Positions 36,399 to 48,524 of a stretch of 64,000 nucleotides of DNA are shown here, in pieces. Source of the DNA: a gamma proteobacterium symbiont of Stewartia floridana. GTDB taxonomy: Bacteria > Pseudomonadota > Gammaproteobacteria > Chromatiales > Chromatiaceae. The stretch is taken from assembly GCA_003676145.1 (NCBI GenBank), contig NAUB01000030.1:1-64000 (forward strand), in the 5' to 3' direction. Both the position numbers and the translations under genes were made by a program. The notes under the pieces are model-generated. The model ran no database searches and was not told where the DNA came from. It was given only the letters and a program-made list of their open reading frames with translations. Position 1 is the first letter of the stretch. Each line of letters begins with the position of its first letter.

Positions 36399-37019
36399 AT
36401 GAAGTTTCAGGATAGTGATCGCGTCATCGCCTTATCGGGTGTTTTTCAGGCCGCCGGCCTGGTCCAGCAGGTTGCCCGTAAAGGTCTGATCAGTACTGAA
36501 AAAATCTCAACCAGTATCAACAGTCTTTTTCAGCTCGACGCGAACAGTGTGGTCGACGTCTACGGCACGCTGGAAGATATTGCGCCGGGATTAAAGCTGA
36601 CCTACAAACAACTCAGTGCAAGCGATACCCGGGATGATGAGTTGACCCGTTATGTTCTGAGTCTGATCCAGCTGGAACGTAAGCTCAGTAAACATCGTCA
36701 ACGACTGGATAAGATCAGGGCCGGAATAACCGAAACCGCCGCCCGCCTGATTCACTTCCCCGCTACCCACAGCAATATCCTGGGTGCACTGGCGGATATC
36801 TATGCGGAGAATATCAGCACCCTCAAACCAAGAATCATGGTAAGTGGGGAGACCATCTATCTGCAGAACAGCGACAACGTGAATCGAATCCGGGCGCTGC
36901 TGTTGTCCGGGATTCGATCCGCCATGTTGTGGCGCCAGACAGGCGGACGTCGTCGACAATTGCTGTTCAGCCGAAGCAACTACATCGATAATTGTAAGAA
37001 TCTGCTCGATAAACTCTGA
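36399..37019 (+). CDS. hflD: High-frequency lysogenization protein HflD homolog
   Basis: The 206-residue, mainly helical protein matches HflD (YcfC): it opens DRVIALSGVFQAAGLVQQVA and has the conserved SLFQLDANSVVDVYG and a C-terminal IRALLLSGIRSAMLWRQTGG segment. In E. coli HflD is a peripheral membrane protein that binds the lambda CII activator; its ordinary cellular role is unclear. Its place between mnmA and purB is conserved, although here acnA intervenes before purB. AGGAAC precedes the start codon. Confidence 0.93.
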   Translation: MKFQDSDRVIALSGVFQAAGLVQQVARKGLISTEKISTSINSLFQLDANSVVDVYGTLEDIAPGLKLTYKQLSASDTRDDELTRYVLSLIQLERKLSKHRQRLDKIRAGITETAARLIHFPATHSNILGALADIYAENISTLKPRIMVSGETIYLQNSDNVNRIRALLLSGIRSAMLWRQTGGRRRQLLFSRSNYIDNCKNLLDKL

Positions 37020-37152
37020 TTCGCAAACCGGTTGACACAATCATCCGCTGGTTGCCGATACTCTGGATTCCAAAAAGGCCATTTAACAATTCTTGTCTCC
37101 GCCAAAAATCGGGCTCATTCAAAGCCAATGGCGGCAGAATCATGGTATCCAT
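36967..37152 (-). CDS. Possible small protein, 61 aa, antisense to hflD end
   Basis: A near-consensus AGGAGGAG ribosome binding site on the minus strand, with six bases before an ATG at 37152, opens a 61-residue frame (MDTMILPPLALNEPDFWRRQ and onwards). The last 53 bases overlap the 3' end of hflD on the opposite strand. No signal peptide, membrane segment or known family is apparent, and the C-terminus (ADSYNYRCSCFG) is dictated by hflD's own coding. The strength of the ribosome binding site is the main support. Chance cannot be excluded. Confidence 0.4.
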   Translation of the reverse strand: MDTMILPPLALNEPDFWRRQELLNGLFGIQSIGNQRMIVSTGLRIRVYRADSYNYRCSCFG

Positions 37153-37344
37153 ACTTGCTCCTCCTATAGTAATCTGATGATTACCTTCTATAGTGCAAGA
37201 GATCATAGCCAACAGAACGATAACACCATAAGGTGGTTGTGATTCAGCGAACCGGGCACCTGACAGCTGGCCTGTGTTGCCAGCCGCATCACTGTCTGGC
37301 CTACCGCTGATTAGCAGCTAGAACTATAAATAACACTAATAATC

Positions 37345-37363
37345 AAACAGTAATATACTGTTT
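37345..37363. promoter_or_regulatory. Operator-like palindrome upstream of acnA
   Basis: AAACAGTA-ATA-TACTGTTT is a perfect 8-3-8 inverted repeat ending 22 bases before the acnA start codon and just ahead of its ribosome binding site. Its place would let a bound repressor or an RNA hairpin block expression. The regulator is unknown; the sequence is not a LexA box. Confidence 0.4.
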
Positions 37364-37385
37364 TTAAAAGCTACAGGAGGATTGC

Positions 37386-40049
<2,664 letters not shown>

Positions 40050-40099
40050 AAGGATCAGCTGCACTGCCTTCAGCTGAGAATTATTCACCTGACCCAGCT

Positions 40100-40137
40100 G
40101 CGACTCTGCCTAAACGTAATCGGTTAGGCAGAGTCGC
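40100..40137 (+). terminator. Strong hairpin downstream of acnA
   Basis: GCGACTCTGCCTAA (40100-40113) pairs perfectly over 14 bases with TTAGGCAGAGTCGC (40124-40137) around a 10-base loop. No T tract follows, so it may act as an RNA 3' end stabiliser or a Rho-assisted terminator. Confidence 0.55.
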
Positions 40138-40296
40138 TCAGAGCTGATGACCGCGAAACCCAGCCGGCCGTGGCAGCAGGCTTTAATTCAATGTCAATGT
40201 ATTTTATTAGATAAATACTCTATCTATCTGTTTTTTATTATATATTTAAAACAAACAAATCAGCCGACTTAACCCCTTACAACTCAGCGGGTATAA

Positions 40297-41700
<1,404 letters not shown>

Positions 41701-41736
41701 GAGGAATCTGCCAGGGTCCGATAACACGAAGCCATC

Positions 41737-41775
41737 ATTCAATCCGCTACTTTATGTAGCGGATTGAATAAAACT
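41737..41775 (+). terminator. Terminator of purB
   Basis: ATTCAATCCGCTAC pairs perfectly over 14 bases with GTAGCGGATTGAAT (41756-41769) around a TTTAT loop. The following sequence is A-rich rather than T-rich on this strand, while the minus strand reads into T residues on neither side strongly, so efficiency is uncertain. Confidence 0.6.
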
Positions 41776-41950
41776 GCTTAGAGAGTACCCGACCTACCGC
41801 CTACCACATTTAGCCTTACAACCGCTCCAGCAACTTCAATCACCAGGGCATTTTGGAATCACTATCCTTGGCCACGCCTCTCCTTTGTGGCTTAAAACCT
41901 GAATTACGCAGAACATAAAGTTCCTGAATAGTGCTTATTCAGAACCTGTT

Positions 41951-42012
41951 TGGTGGGGCATGGCCCCACCCTACGCCCTGAAGTCAATGGTCGAGTGGGG
42001 CCATGCCCCACC
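41951..42012. repeat. GC-rich inverted repeat (REP-like)
   Basis: TGGTGGGGCATGGCCCCAC (41951-41969) is repeated in inverted form as GTGGGGCCATGCCCCACCA (41995-42013 region) with a spacer of about 25 bases. Each arm itself contains the palindrome GGGGCATGGCCCC. This shape is that of a REP or small MITE-like element between purB and roxA. A single full copy was seen in the window. Confidence 0.65.
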
Positions 42013-42088
42013 AAATACGCTCTATTCAAACACACTGAAGCGCCTTACCGGCTTAGTGAATGGTACCGAATCCATGATGAGGTACACT

Positions 42089-43270
42089 ATGGATATGCAC
42101 TTACTCAACTTCCCAAAAAACATAGACACTGAAAAATTTCTGACCAAATACTGGCAGAAAAAACCCCTCTTGTTTCGTCAGGCACTGCCCGACTTCAAAT
42201 GCCACATAGAGGCCGATGAACTGGCCGGCATGGCTTGCGAGGATGAGATCGAATCCCGCCTGGTAATGGAAAAACATGGCGCGACCCCATGGGAAGCCCG
42301 CTATGGCCCCTTTGACGAGACACTCTTCGCTGAGCTGCCTGAGAGTCACTGGACACTGCTGGTCCAGGATGTGGACAAGTACATTCCCGAAGTGGCAGAA
42401 CTGTTGGACTACTTCCGTTTCATTCCCGATTGGCGTCTGGATGACATCATGATCAGCTATGCGGTCGATCAGGGTTCAGTTGGCCCCCATACCGATGACT
42501 ATGATGTTTTTCTGTTGCAGGCCAAGGGTTCTCGACGTTGGAAAATCCACACCCAGCCTGTTGATGACAACGACTACATACCCGGACTCGACCTGCGCAT
42601 CCTGCCCCACTTTGAAACCGAGCAGGAGTGGCTGCTGGAAGAGGGAGATATGCTCTATCTGCCACCGAATGTAGCCCATTGGGGTATCGCCGAAGGGGAA
42701 GCCATTACCTGTTCCGTGGGGTTTCGTGCCCCAACCTGGCAGGATATCGCTTCGGCCTGGTTTGAGTCCTGGATCGAACAGCAGCTGCCCAAGCAGCGCT
42801 ATCGTGATCCTGCCCTGAAACCACAAATTGCTCCGGCAGAGATCAAACCTGCAGCGCTTGACGGCTTCAAAGCCAAACTACAGAACTGCCTGGATCGACT
42901 CGACCAGGATGAACGCTGGTTTGGTCGTCTGGTGACCGAAACCAAACCCCACCTGCAGGTTATCCCGGTAGAGCAGCCCCTTGCTGAACAGACGTTTCTC
43001 AATCGGTTCCGGGAAGAGGCGGTAATCCATCGCAACAGCCACAGCCGAATGGCTTTCAACCGCTATGAAAAAGATGGCCTGGATACGCTCTATATCAACG
43101 GCCACAGCTATACCCTGCCCAGCTCTTCCGGTGAGTTTCTCCCCGTCATCACACACTACCGGGAGTTGCATTTCGGTTATCTGCAGGAGTGGCTGGAACA
43201 GCCTGAATACCTGAACCTGCTCTGCAGGCTCTACAATGAAGGCCATTTTCTGTTCAGTGATGAGGTTTGA
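42089..43270 (+). CDS. roxA: Ribosomal protein L16 arginine hydroxylase (RoxA/YcfD-like)
   Basis: This JmjC/cupin Fe(II)- and 2-oxoglutarate-dependent oxygenase hydroxylates an Arg of ribosomal protein L16 in E. coli. The start at 42089 is chosen because GAGG lies six bases upstream and the protein then begins MDMHLLNFPKNIDTEKFLT, as in YcfD; the product is 393 residues. Iron ligands are seen in GPHTDDYDVF (HxD) and in PPNVAHWGIA (distal His). The C-terminal region forms the winged-helix-like dimer domain. roxA near purB recalls the enterobacterial order. Confidence 0.9.
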   Translation: MDMHLLNFPKNIDTEKFLTKYWQKKPLLFRQALPDFKCHIEADELAGMACEDEIESRLVMEKHGATPWEARYGPFDETLFAELPESHWTLLVQDVDKYIPEVAELLDYFRFIPDWRLDDIMISYAVDQGSVGPHTDDYDVFLLQAKGSRRWKIHTQPVDDNDYIPGLDLRILPHFETEQEWLLEEGDMLYLPPNVAHWGIAEGEAITCSVGFRAPTWQDIASAWFESWIEQQLPKQRYRDPALKPQIAPAEIKPAALDGFKAKLQNCLDRLDQDERWFGRLVTETKPHLQVIPVEQPLAEQTFLNRFREEAVIHRNSHSRMAFNRYEKDGLDTLYINGHSYTLPSSSGEFLPVITHYRELHFGYLQEWLEQPEYLNLLCRLYNEGHFLFSDEV

Positions 43271-43357
43271 ATCCGTTTGAGTCGGTGAAATTCCCCAGGA
43301 TCAGAAGCCAGGCTGAAACAGCGTGTATGGAAACAGACAGAATAGGAGTAATCATCG

Positions 43358-44314
43358 ATGGTAACTAACGACTTCACAATCCGCCAGGCGATATGGCCGG
43401 ATGACCGGGAATTGCTGCGTCAGGTGAGGGAACCGGTATTCATCGAGGAACAGGGTGTACCTGAGCGTATGGAGTGGGATGATGACGACATTATCGCCTA
43501 TCACCTGCTGGCGCTGGACAACCAGCAACAACCGATCGGCACGGCACGGCTGCTGGGCAGTGGACAGATCGGGCGTATGGCTGTACTGGCAGGATGGCGT
43601 AACCAGGGCATCGGTACCGCCCTGCTTTTGGAGCTGCTGCAACAGGCCAGCCGGGTTGGTCAGGATCAACTGTTTCTGCACGCTCAGACCGCAGCAGAAC
43701 CCTTCTATGCGAAATTCGGCTTTATCGCCGAGGGTGAAATCTTCCATGAAGCGGATATACCCCATCGAAAGATGTTCTTCTCACTGACTGATCAACCCAG
43801 CGAAGATGACCTTAAACTGGCCACCCTGGGTAAAGACGATGAGCTGTTCCAACTGAACAGAGTTGAAGACCACCAGATTCACGCCGCATCGATGGTCAGA
43901 CAGGCCAAACGTTACCTTTGCCTGTTCAGCTATGACCTTGACCCAAGTGTCTACGACACCGAATCGTTCCATGACGCCGTAAAGCAGCTTGCCATGCGAT
44001 CGAAGTTCAGCCGAATTCGAATCCTGGTCCAGGACAACACTCGAATCGTGCAACAGGGTCATCGTCTGGTCGATCTGGCACAACGCCTCCCCTCGGTGAT
44101 CGAAATCCGTAAGCCATCCGATGAACATCTCGATATCGAAGAAAACTTTCTCCTCGCTGATGATTGCGGATACCTCTATAAACAGCAGGCGTCCAATGTG
44201 AAAGGCACTGCGCGATACAACAACCGCCATTTTGTGAGCCGTCTTCAGAGCACGTTCGATGAGGCTTGGGAGTATGGTGCTCCGGATCGAGAGTTGGCGC
44301 GGTTACATCTATAA
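43358..44314 (+). CDS. GNAT acetyltransferase fused to a C-terminal unknown domain
   Basis: The ATG at 43358 follows AGGAGT. Residues 1-145 form a GNAT N-acetyltransferase: VREPVFIEEQGVPERMEWD, the acetyl-CoA motif RMAVLAGWRNQGIGTALL, and the FYAKFGFIAEGEIFHEADIPH segment typical of ElaA/YitI-like members. Residues 160-318 are a second domain resembling a phospholipase-D-like or DUF7931 fold (LFSYDLDPSVYD, RILVQDNTRIVQQGHRLV). The acceptor is unknown. Such fusions occur in several gammaproteobacteria. The gene is monocistronic. The first domain is certain, the name of the second less so. Confidence 0.85.
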   Translation: MVTNDFTIRQAIWPDDRELLRQVREPVFIEEQGVPERMEWDDDDIIAYHLLALDNQQQPIGTARLLGSGQIGRMAVLAGWRNQGIGTALLLELLQQASRVGQDQLFLHAQTAAEPFYAKFGFIAEGEIFHEADIPHRKMFFSLTDQPSEDDLKLATLGKDDELFQLNRVEDHQIHAASMVRQAKRYLCLFSYDLDPSVYDTESFHDAVKQLAMRSKFSRIRILVQDNTRIVQQGHRLVDLAQRLPSVIEIRKPSDEHLDIEENFLLADDCGYLYKQQASNVKGTARYNNRHFVSRLQSTFDEAWEYGAPDRELARLHL

Positions 44315-44501
44315 CAATGAATAAAACAGCTTTTATTTACATCTTCACCTATTTGATGACACCTTGATTTAAACTTGGTTTTTGGACACTTATTAACCAT
44401 CACATAGGGTTTTCTTGTATTTCTAGATAGATTTTCATTTGATACAATCCAATACTAATCAGCTTGTTGTATAAAATGGACTTAGCAATAAGGAGATGAT
44501 C

Positions 44502-45077
44502 ATGCCATCAGGTCTTAACCCTACAAATACTTTTTTTTCATCGTCATACACTAATACTAACCAAGACAATCCTGTAGTCGGCCAGGCTGACAATTCCAGT
44601 AAAACCAAATTAGACTCACTGCTTGAGTCACCAACGACTGAAGAACAATTATCTAGACAAAGCACTCCACTTAGTCAGAAGATGAATCAACCTTCGTTAT
44701 CTGAACAATCTACCTCTGAGAGTAAAAACATACTAAATGAGAATCTTTGTATTGCTAAAGGCGACACAGGCGATAAAAAATCTGAGATTACTACTCAGTT
44801 TTGGGGGATAAAAAGGGAGATAAAGTGCACTTATATTTGCAGTGACTCTAATTCCAAACCAACTGAAATCAGAGGAACTCATGTAGAAAAAAACTACCTC
44901 CAGTACTATAGAGAAAGCGATGATGGCAGAGAAGGCCAGTGCTTGGGAGCTGTATATGGTGAGCCAGTTTTCAACCCTACAACACTAAGAGAATCATATA
45001 GCCGAACTCATTTCGAACATTTTTCACCTGAATCATCAGGATCCAAAGAACTTGAAGAATGGGCCAAGAATAATTAA
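44502..45077 (+). CDS. AT-rich gene for a Ser/Thr-rich hypothetical protein, 191 aa
   Basis: AGGAG at 44491-44495 places the start at the ATG at 44502 rather than at 44496. The first 80 residues are Ser, Thr, Asn and Gln-rich and look disordered (PSGLNPTNTFFSSSYTNTNQ and similar); the rest has five Cys and charged segments (REIKCTYICSDSNS, LQYYRESDDGREGQCLG, FEHFSPESSGSKELEEW). There is no Sec signal peptide. The composition of the N-terminus resembles type III effectors, but nothing else supports that. The gene is noticeably AT-richer than its flanks, suggesting recent acquisition, and lies 13 bases ahead of a lipoprotein gene with the same bias. No family is recognised. Confidence 0.6.
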   Translation: MPSGLNPTNTFFSSSYTNTNQDNPVVGQADNSSKTKLDSLLESPTTEEQLSRQSTPLSQKMNQPSLSEQSTSESKNILNENLCIAKGDTGDKKSEITTQFWGIKREIKCTYICSDSNSKPTEIRGTHVEKNYLQYYRESDDGREGQCLGAVYGEPVFNPTTLRESYSRTHFEHFSPESSGSKELEEWAKNN

Positions 45078-45090
45078 CAAAATATCGCCT

Positions 45091-45372
45091 ATGAAACAGT
45101 TCAAGGCAATATCTATCTCTTTATTACTTCTAGTACAAACTGGTTGTAGTGATTCGATAGAAGTAACAGTTGAAATTGATAACCCAAAGCACCGTGAGAT
45201 TTATTTAAGACACCTTATCAACAGTGGGCTAGAGTATTCCGTTAATCATGACGGATCATTTAAGATTGTTGCCGAATCACAGACAGTGTTAGATGAGAAA
45301 ATGAAAGGGTTTGAAGAATATGTCTCAAATGAAATTTTGGAAAACAATAAACGCTTAAAATCACAACATTAA
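45091..45372 (+). CDS. Small lipoprotein, 93 aa
   Basis: The ATG at 45091, 13 bases after the upstream stop, gives a clear lipoprotein signal: basic start, hydrophobic SISLLLLVQ and lipobox TGC, with Cys at residue 19. The mature 75 residues are acidic and mix strand and helix (IEVTVEIDNPKHREIYLRHL, YSVNHDGSFKIVAE, FEEYVSNEILENNKRL). It resembles a compact ferredoxin-like or anti-sigma-like domain, but no family is recognised. AT-rich like the preceding gene, with which it probably forms a two-gene operon of foreign origin. Confidence 0.65.
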   Translation: MKQFKAISISLLLLVQTGCSDSIEVTVEIDNPKHREIYLRHLINSGLEYSVNHDGSFKIVAESQTVLDEKMKGFEEYVSNEILENNKRLKSQH

Positions 45373-45458
45373 TTAACATTTAGATAAATTTTGTGACAGT
45401 CATTGAGATTTAATTCTACTGAATCCTTAAGATTCAAACATGTCTTAGAACAAAAACC

Positions 45459-46055
45459 TCAACACCAATCTTGTCTGAGCGACTTCTTATGCATTGCCAA
45501 CCACTGAAGCGCAATAATAATACTGGTTGAGTTTGCCCGCCCCTGATAGAGCTCACCGATCGCCTCATCTGCATCCATGACAACAACTCTTATATCCTCC
45601 CCTTCATGATCCAGGCCGTGCACGCCAGCGGCATTGGTTGAATCAACCTCACCACAATAGAGCTTGATACGGTCAACCGATATGCCTGGACTGACGACAA
45701 ATTCACAGATTCGTTTCAGGCGGCCGATCTCGCAATTGGCCTCTTCAAGGGACTCTCGTCTGGCAACCGATTCATCACTTTCATCACCATCCTGCAGGCC
45801 ACCGATGGTTTCCAGCATCCAGGGGGGATTCTGGTATCCGGCCACACCGATGCGAAACTGCTCCACCAGCACCACTTTGTCCTGACGCGGGTCGTATAAG
45901 AGAACAGATACAGCCCCGATATCCTCGATACGCTCCCGAATGATGGTCTCGCTCTCTCCACCCATATAGAGATCGTGCTTCAGACGATATCGGTTGATTT
46001 TCAGGAATCCACGATAGACAGGGTCGGACTCAACAATCTTGAAGTTGTATTTCAT
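45459..46055 (-). CDS. nudF: ADP-ribose pyrophosphatase (Nudix)
   Basis: NudF hydrolyses ADP-ribose to AMP and ribose-5-phosphate. The 198-residue protein carries the Nudix box as GGLQDGDESDESVARRESLEE, shown here as GGLQDGDE and ARRESLEE, with Asn where the last Gly normally stands. The following VSPGISVDRIKLYCGEV segment with a distant acidic patch (HEGEDIRVVVMDADEAI) is as in TIGR00052 proteins. The metal-binding REXXEE glutamates are present, so activity is expected. It is monocistronic and divergent from the prenyltransferase. Confidence 0.88.
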   Translation of the reverse strand: MKYNFKIVESDPVYRGFLKINRYRLKHDLYMGGESETIIRERIEDIGAVSVLLYDPRQDKVVLVEQFRIGVAGYQNPPWMLETIGGLQDGDESDESVARRESLEEANCEIGRLKRICEFVVSPGISVDRIKLYCGEVDSTNAAGVHGLDHEGEDIRVVVMDADEAIGELYQGRANSTSIIIALQWLAMHKKSLRQDWC

Positions 46056-46380
46056 TGGATAAGCTTCACAATACTGATGTCACTTCTATCCGGTAGTTAC
46101 CTACGCAGATATCTGTTCAATAACATACCTAGGAAATGGCAGTAGATCCAGGGCAGATGTAATAGAATGTACTTTTGTTATTACGTTCTACATATATCAA
46201 TAACAATTTCTATACTATTTAAGGCTGGCATACACCTCGCATGAACCAGGAATACCCCAAAATCAACCTAACAATTTTCATTGATCTGTAACCATCAATG
46301 ATGTGGTTTGATGTGGTATCGTATAGTTGTTATTCAGTGGTTTAAAATAAAATTATGTTTACAAGACAGGACTCTTGATC
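46056..46380. other. Divergent intergenic region
   Basis: Some 325 bases between nudF and the prenyltransferase gene. It is AT-rich and includes a short direct repeat (two copies of TGATGTGGT near 46300-46317). No gene or clear promoter was found. Confidence 0.4.
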
Positions 46381-47274
46381 ATGCCTTTCCTGGTTGTAGG
46401 TGTTACCCGCCCAAACTTCCTGATTCTGACACCAATCTGTGTCTCATTAGGTGTAGGAAGTGCGCTTCTATCGGGTTTTCCCATCACTTGGGGAGTCGTT
46501 GCAATCGTATTGCTCGGGGCCTTGATGGCCCACGTCAGCGTCAACGCCTTGAATGAGTATTTCGATTTCCATTCTGGTTTGGACGCTAAAACCGATCGAA
46601 CACCCTTTAGCGGGGGTAGTGGTACCTTGATCATACAACCGCATCTTGCACCTCAGGCGCTAATCATCGGTGCAATCTCCCTGCTGATTACGCTGGCCTG
46701 TGGACTCTATCTGATACAGGTATCGGGCTGGGGATTGATACCCATTGGTCTTATTGGCATTTTGATCATCATCACTTATACCAGCTGGATCAATCGTTAC
46801 CGCTTTCTGGTGTTAATCGCTTCAGGCTTCTGTTTTGGTCCATTGATGGTGATCGGCACCCACTACGCGCTGACAAGCCAGCTATCCATCGCAGCTTTGT
46901 TACTCTCTCTTACCCCCTTCTTCCTGGTTAATAATCTTCTTTTTTTGAATCAAATACCCGACATCGATGCTGACCGCAGCATCGGGCGGAATAACTATGC
47001 AATCTCCTGGCAAGCGCCGAAACGTGCCCGACTGTTTTTGGCTTTCAGTCTGGCGGCCTATGTTGCCATCGTTTCAGGGGTCATGCTGGGTCACTTACCG
47101 ATGACTGCCCTGCTCTGCCTGCTGACCATCGGATTGGTTTACAAAATATATGTGGTCATAAAAAGAGAGACCAGCGACCGGGATCAACTGATCGCAAGTC
47201 TGGGCCGGAATGTCATACTGACATTGCTTACACCGAGTCTGATTTTTATCGGCATCCTGATGGATACCCTATAG
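46381..47274 (+). CDS. UbiA-family prenyltransferase (MenA-like)
   Basis: The ATG at 46381, following AGGA 10 bases upstream, gives 297 residues with about nine transmembrane helices. Two Asp-rich motifs characteristic of the superfamily are seen: NALNEYFDFHSGLDAKTD (near 58-75) and NQIPDIDADRSIGRNN (near 188-203). These bind the Mg-diphosphate of a polyprenyl donor. The relative order is closest to 1,4-dihydroxy-2-naphthoate or related aromatic prenyltransferases (MenA), but a quinone-pathway neighbour is absent, so the acceptor is unknown. The first motif is NxxxD(x)5D rather than the strict NDxxDxxxD. The gene stands alone. Confidence 0.85.
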   Translation: MPFLVVGVTRPNFLILTPICVSLGVGSALLSGFPITWGVVAIVLLGALMAHVSVNALNEYFDFHSGLDAKTDRTPFSGGSGTLIIQPHLAPQALIIGAISLLITLACGLYLIQVSGWGLIPIGLIGILIIITYTSWINRYRFLVLIASGFCFGPLMVIGTHYALTSQLSIAALLLSLTPFFLVNNLLFLNQIPDIDADRSIGRNNYAISWQAPKRARLFLAFSLAAYVAIVSGVMLGHLPMTALLCLLTIGLVYKIYVVIKRETSDRDQLIASLGRNVILTLLTPSLIFIGILMDTL

Positions 47275-47304
47275 TCTGCTTGCAACAGATGGGGCTGAAC
47301 TGCT

Positions 47305-47679
47305 CTAGAGACAGTCTGATATCGTCTCTCTACTGGCGCATGAGACCACGAGAGCCTGAATAATCCCGTTTTTACGCATCAGTTTGATCGTTGTAGCTTG
47401 TTGATCGTCACCAAACCCACCGATGGAGACACGATAGGTCTGCCCGTCAGTCATCTGAACGACCTGTCTGACGAGTTTCTCTGTTTCTTCGGATCCCACG
47501 GTAAAGGCAACCACCACATTGTAGCGATCACCATCCACGCTATAGAAGGCACTTCCTTTCCCATCCCCCATTGGCAGGGTTACCGCGGTGTTGGGTCGAC
47601 TTATCTCCAGCTCTGCAGCATTGATGAACAGTGGGGACAGTGCCAATAGACTGGCAATTACTGATCTCAGATATTTCAA
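47305..47679 (-). CDS. Small secreted hypothetical protein
   Basis: The coding part is best begun at a TTG at 47679, which places a signal peptide (KLKYLRSVIASLLALSPLFI then NAAE) at the N-terminus, 124 residues in all; the frame continues upstream to 47826 but those residues are not protein-like. The mature protein is strand-rich with Gly/Thr turns (PNTAVTLPMGDGKGSAFYSV, YNVVVAFTVGSEE, TYRVSIGGFGDD) and two Cys near the end. No family is recognised. It is probably periplasmic. The start codon is uncertain because the GAGAAG ribosome binding site is weak. Confidence 0.6.
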   Translation of the reverse strand: MKYLRSVIASLLALSPLFINAAELEISRPNTAVTLPMGDGKGSAFYSVDGDRYNVVVAFTVGSEETEKLVRQVVQMTDGQTYRVSIGGFGDDQQATTIKLMRKNGIIQALVVSCASRETISDCL

Positions 47680-48005
47680 TTTACTTCTCAATGTTGATAC
47701 GTGGGGTGTGAATGTCCATGATCCGCCCCATTCAATGCGGATTGAATTCCTGTTGGAGAACACAGACCCTAACACTCTAAGCTGCTCTTCAGACGAATCT
47801 GATTCAATGGTGCAACTACCAGACAAGTGCCATGCCCTCTACATTAACACATACAATTTTTCATATAAAATCATTTAGTTACCTGTATTTCACCCGATCT
47901 CCGGGATACTCCCATAGGGTCACTAAACGCCAGGCCAATCCTCAGCTTGTTACACCAGGGGTTTGTTGTAATCTAAGAACACAGGTATCTGACTCGAATA
48001 GCTGA

Positions 48006-48266
48006 CCAAGAGGCGCTAACTCAGTCTACTCACCAGCTCCGTCCGCGTTTCGCCAAAACGCAAAGCAGTTGGATCGTACGATAACCTATCTCAAAGAGGG
48101 CCATTTTGCCGATGCCATCGTTATCACCGGCGATCTTTTGAAGCAACCGATTGCGGAAGACAGCCAGAAGCTGCTGACTGTGGTGAAGTGTTACTTAAAA
48201 GATATTCAGAAACTTGGGGTATTGCCCGATAACGGCTCGCCTGAGCAGATCATTCAGAGTTTATAA
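48006..48266 (+). pseudogene. Truncated gene remnant, helical TPR-like end
   Basis: An open frame that reads like the C-terminal part of a helical repeat protein runs to a TAA at 48264-48266. It has no ATG; the only internal start is a TTG at 48069 without a ribosome binding site. The product segment LDRTITYLKEGHFADAIVIT is TPR-like and SPEQIIQSL ends it. The 5' part of the gene seems to have been lost upstream of 48006. Confidence 0.3.
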
Positions 48267-48406
48267 GACTCATTGGATAAACCCAACATTCTGAAACAGG
48301 CGACTTGAGTAACCGGCAGCAGTACGCCTCTACACCTATGAATCCACTCCTAGGCGCCCACCACTAGTTTCATTAACCTGTTGTAATTACTCAGTTATAC
48401 AGGATA

Positions 48407-48420
48407 ACCCTAGCTAGGGT
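48407..48420. promoter_or_regulatory. Palindrome upstream of the RTX-like gene
   Basis: ACCCTAG-CTAGGGT is a perfect 14-base palindrome 104 bases before the start of the RTX-like gene. It could be an operator; no regulator is adjacent. Confidence 0.3.
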
Positions 48421-48524
48421 GATTCCCATCTACAGCTTTTAATTGATAAGTAGTTTAATTCAATCAGGCAAGCACAATCCTCATTCAGGGATCACAAATC
48501 CAATTACACGTTAAGGAGTAACAC

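Noticed and set aside
37345-37363. Possible LexA box before acnA
   Set aside because: The palindrome is ACAG-N7-CTGT, the reverse arrangement of the CTGT-N8-ACAG LexA site.
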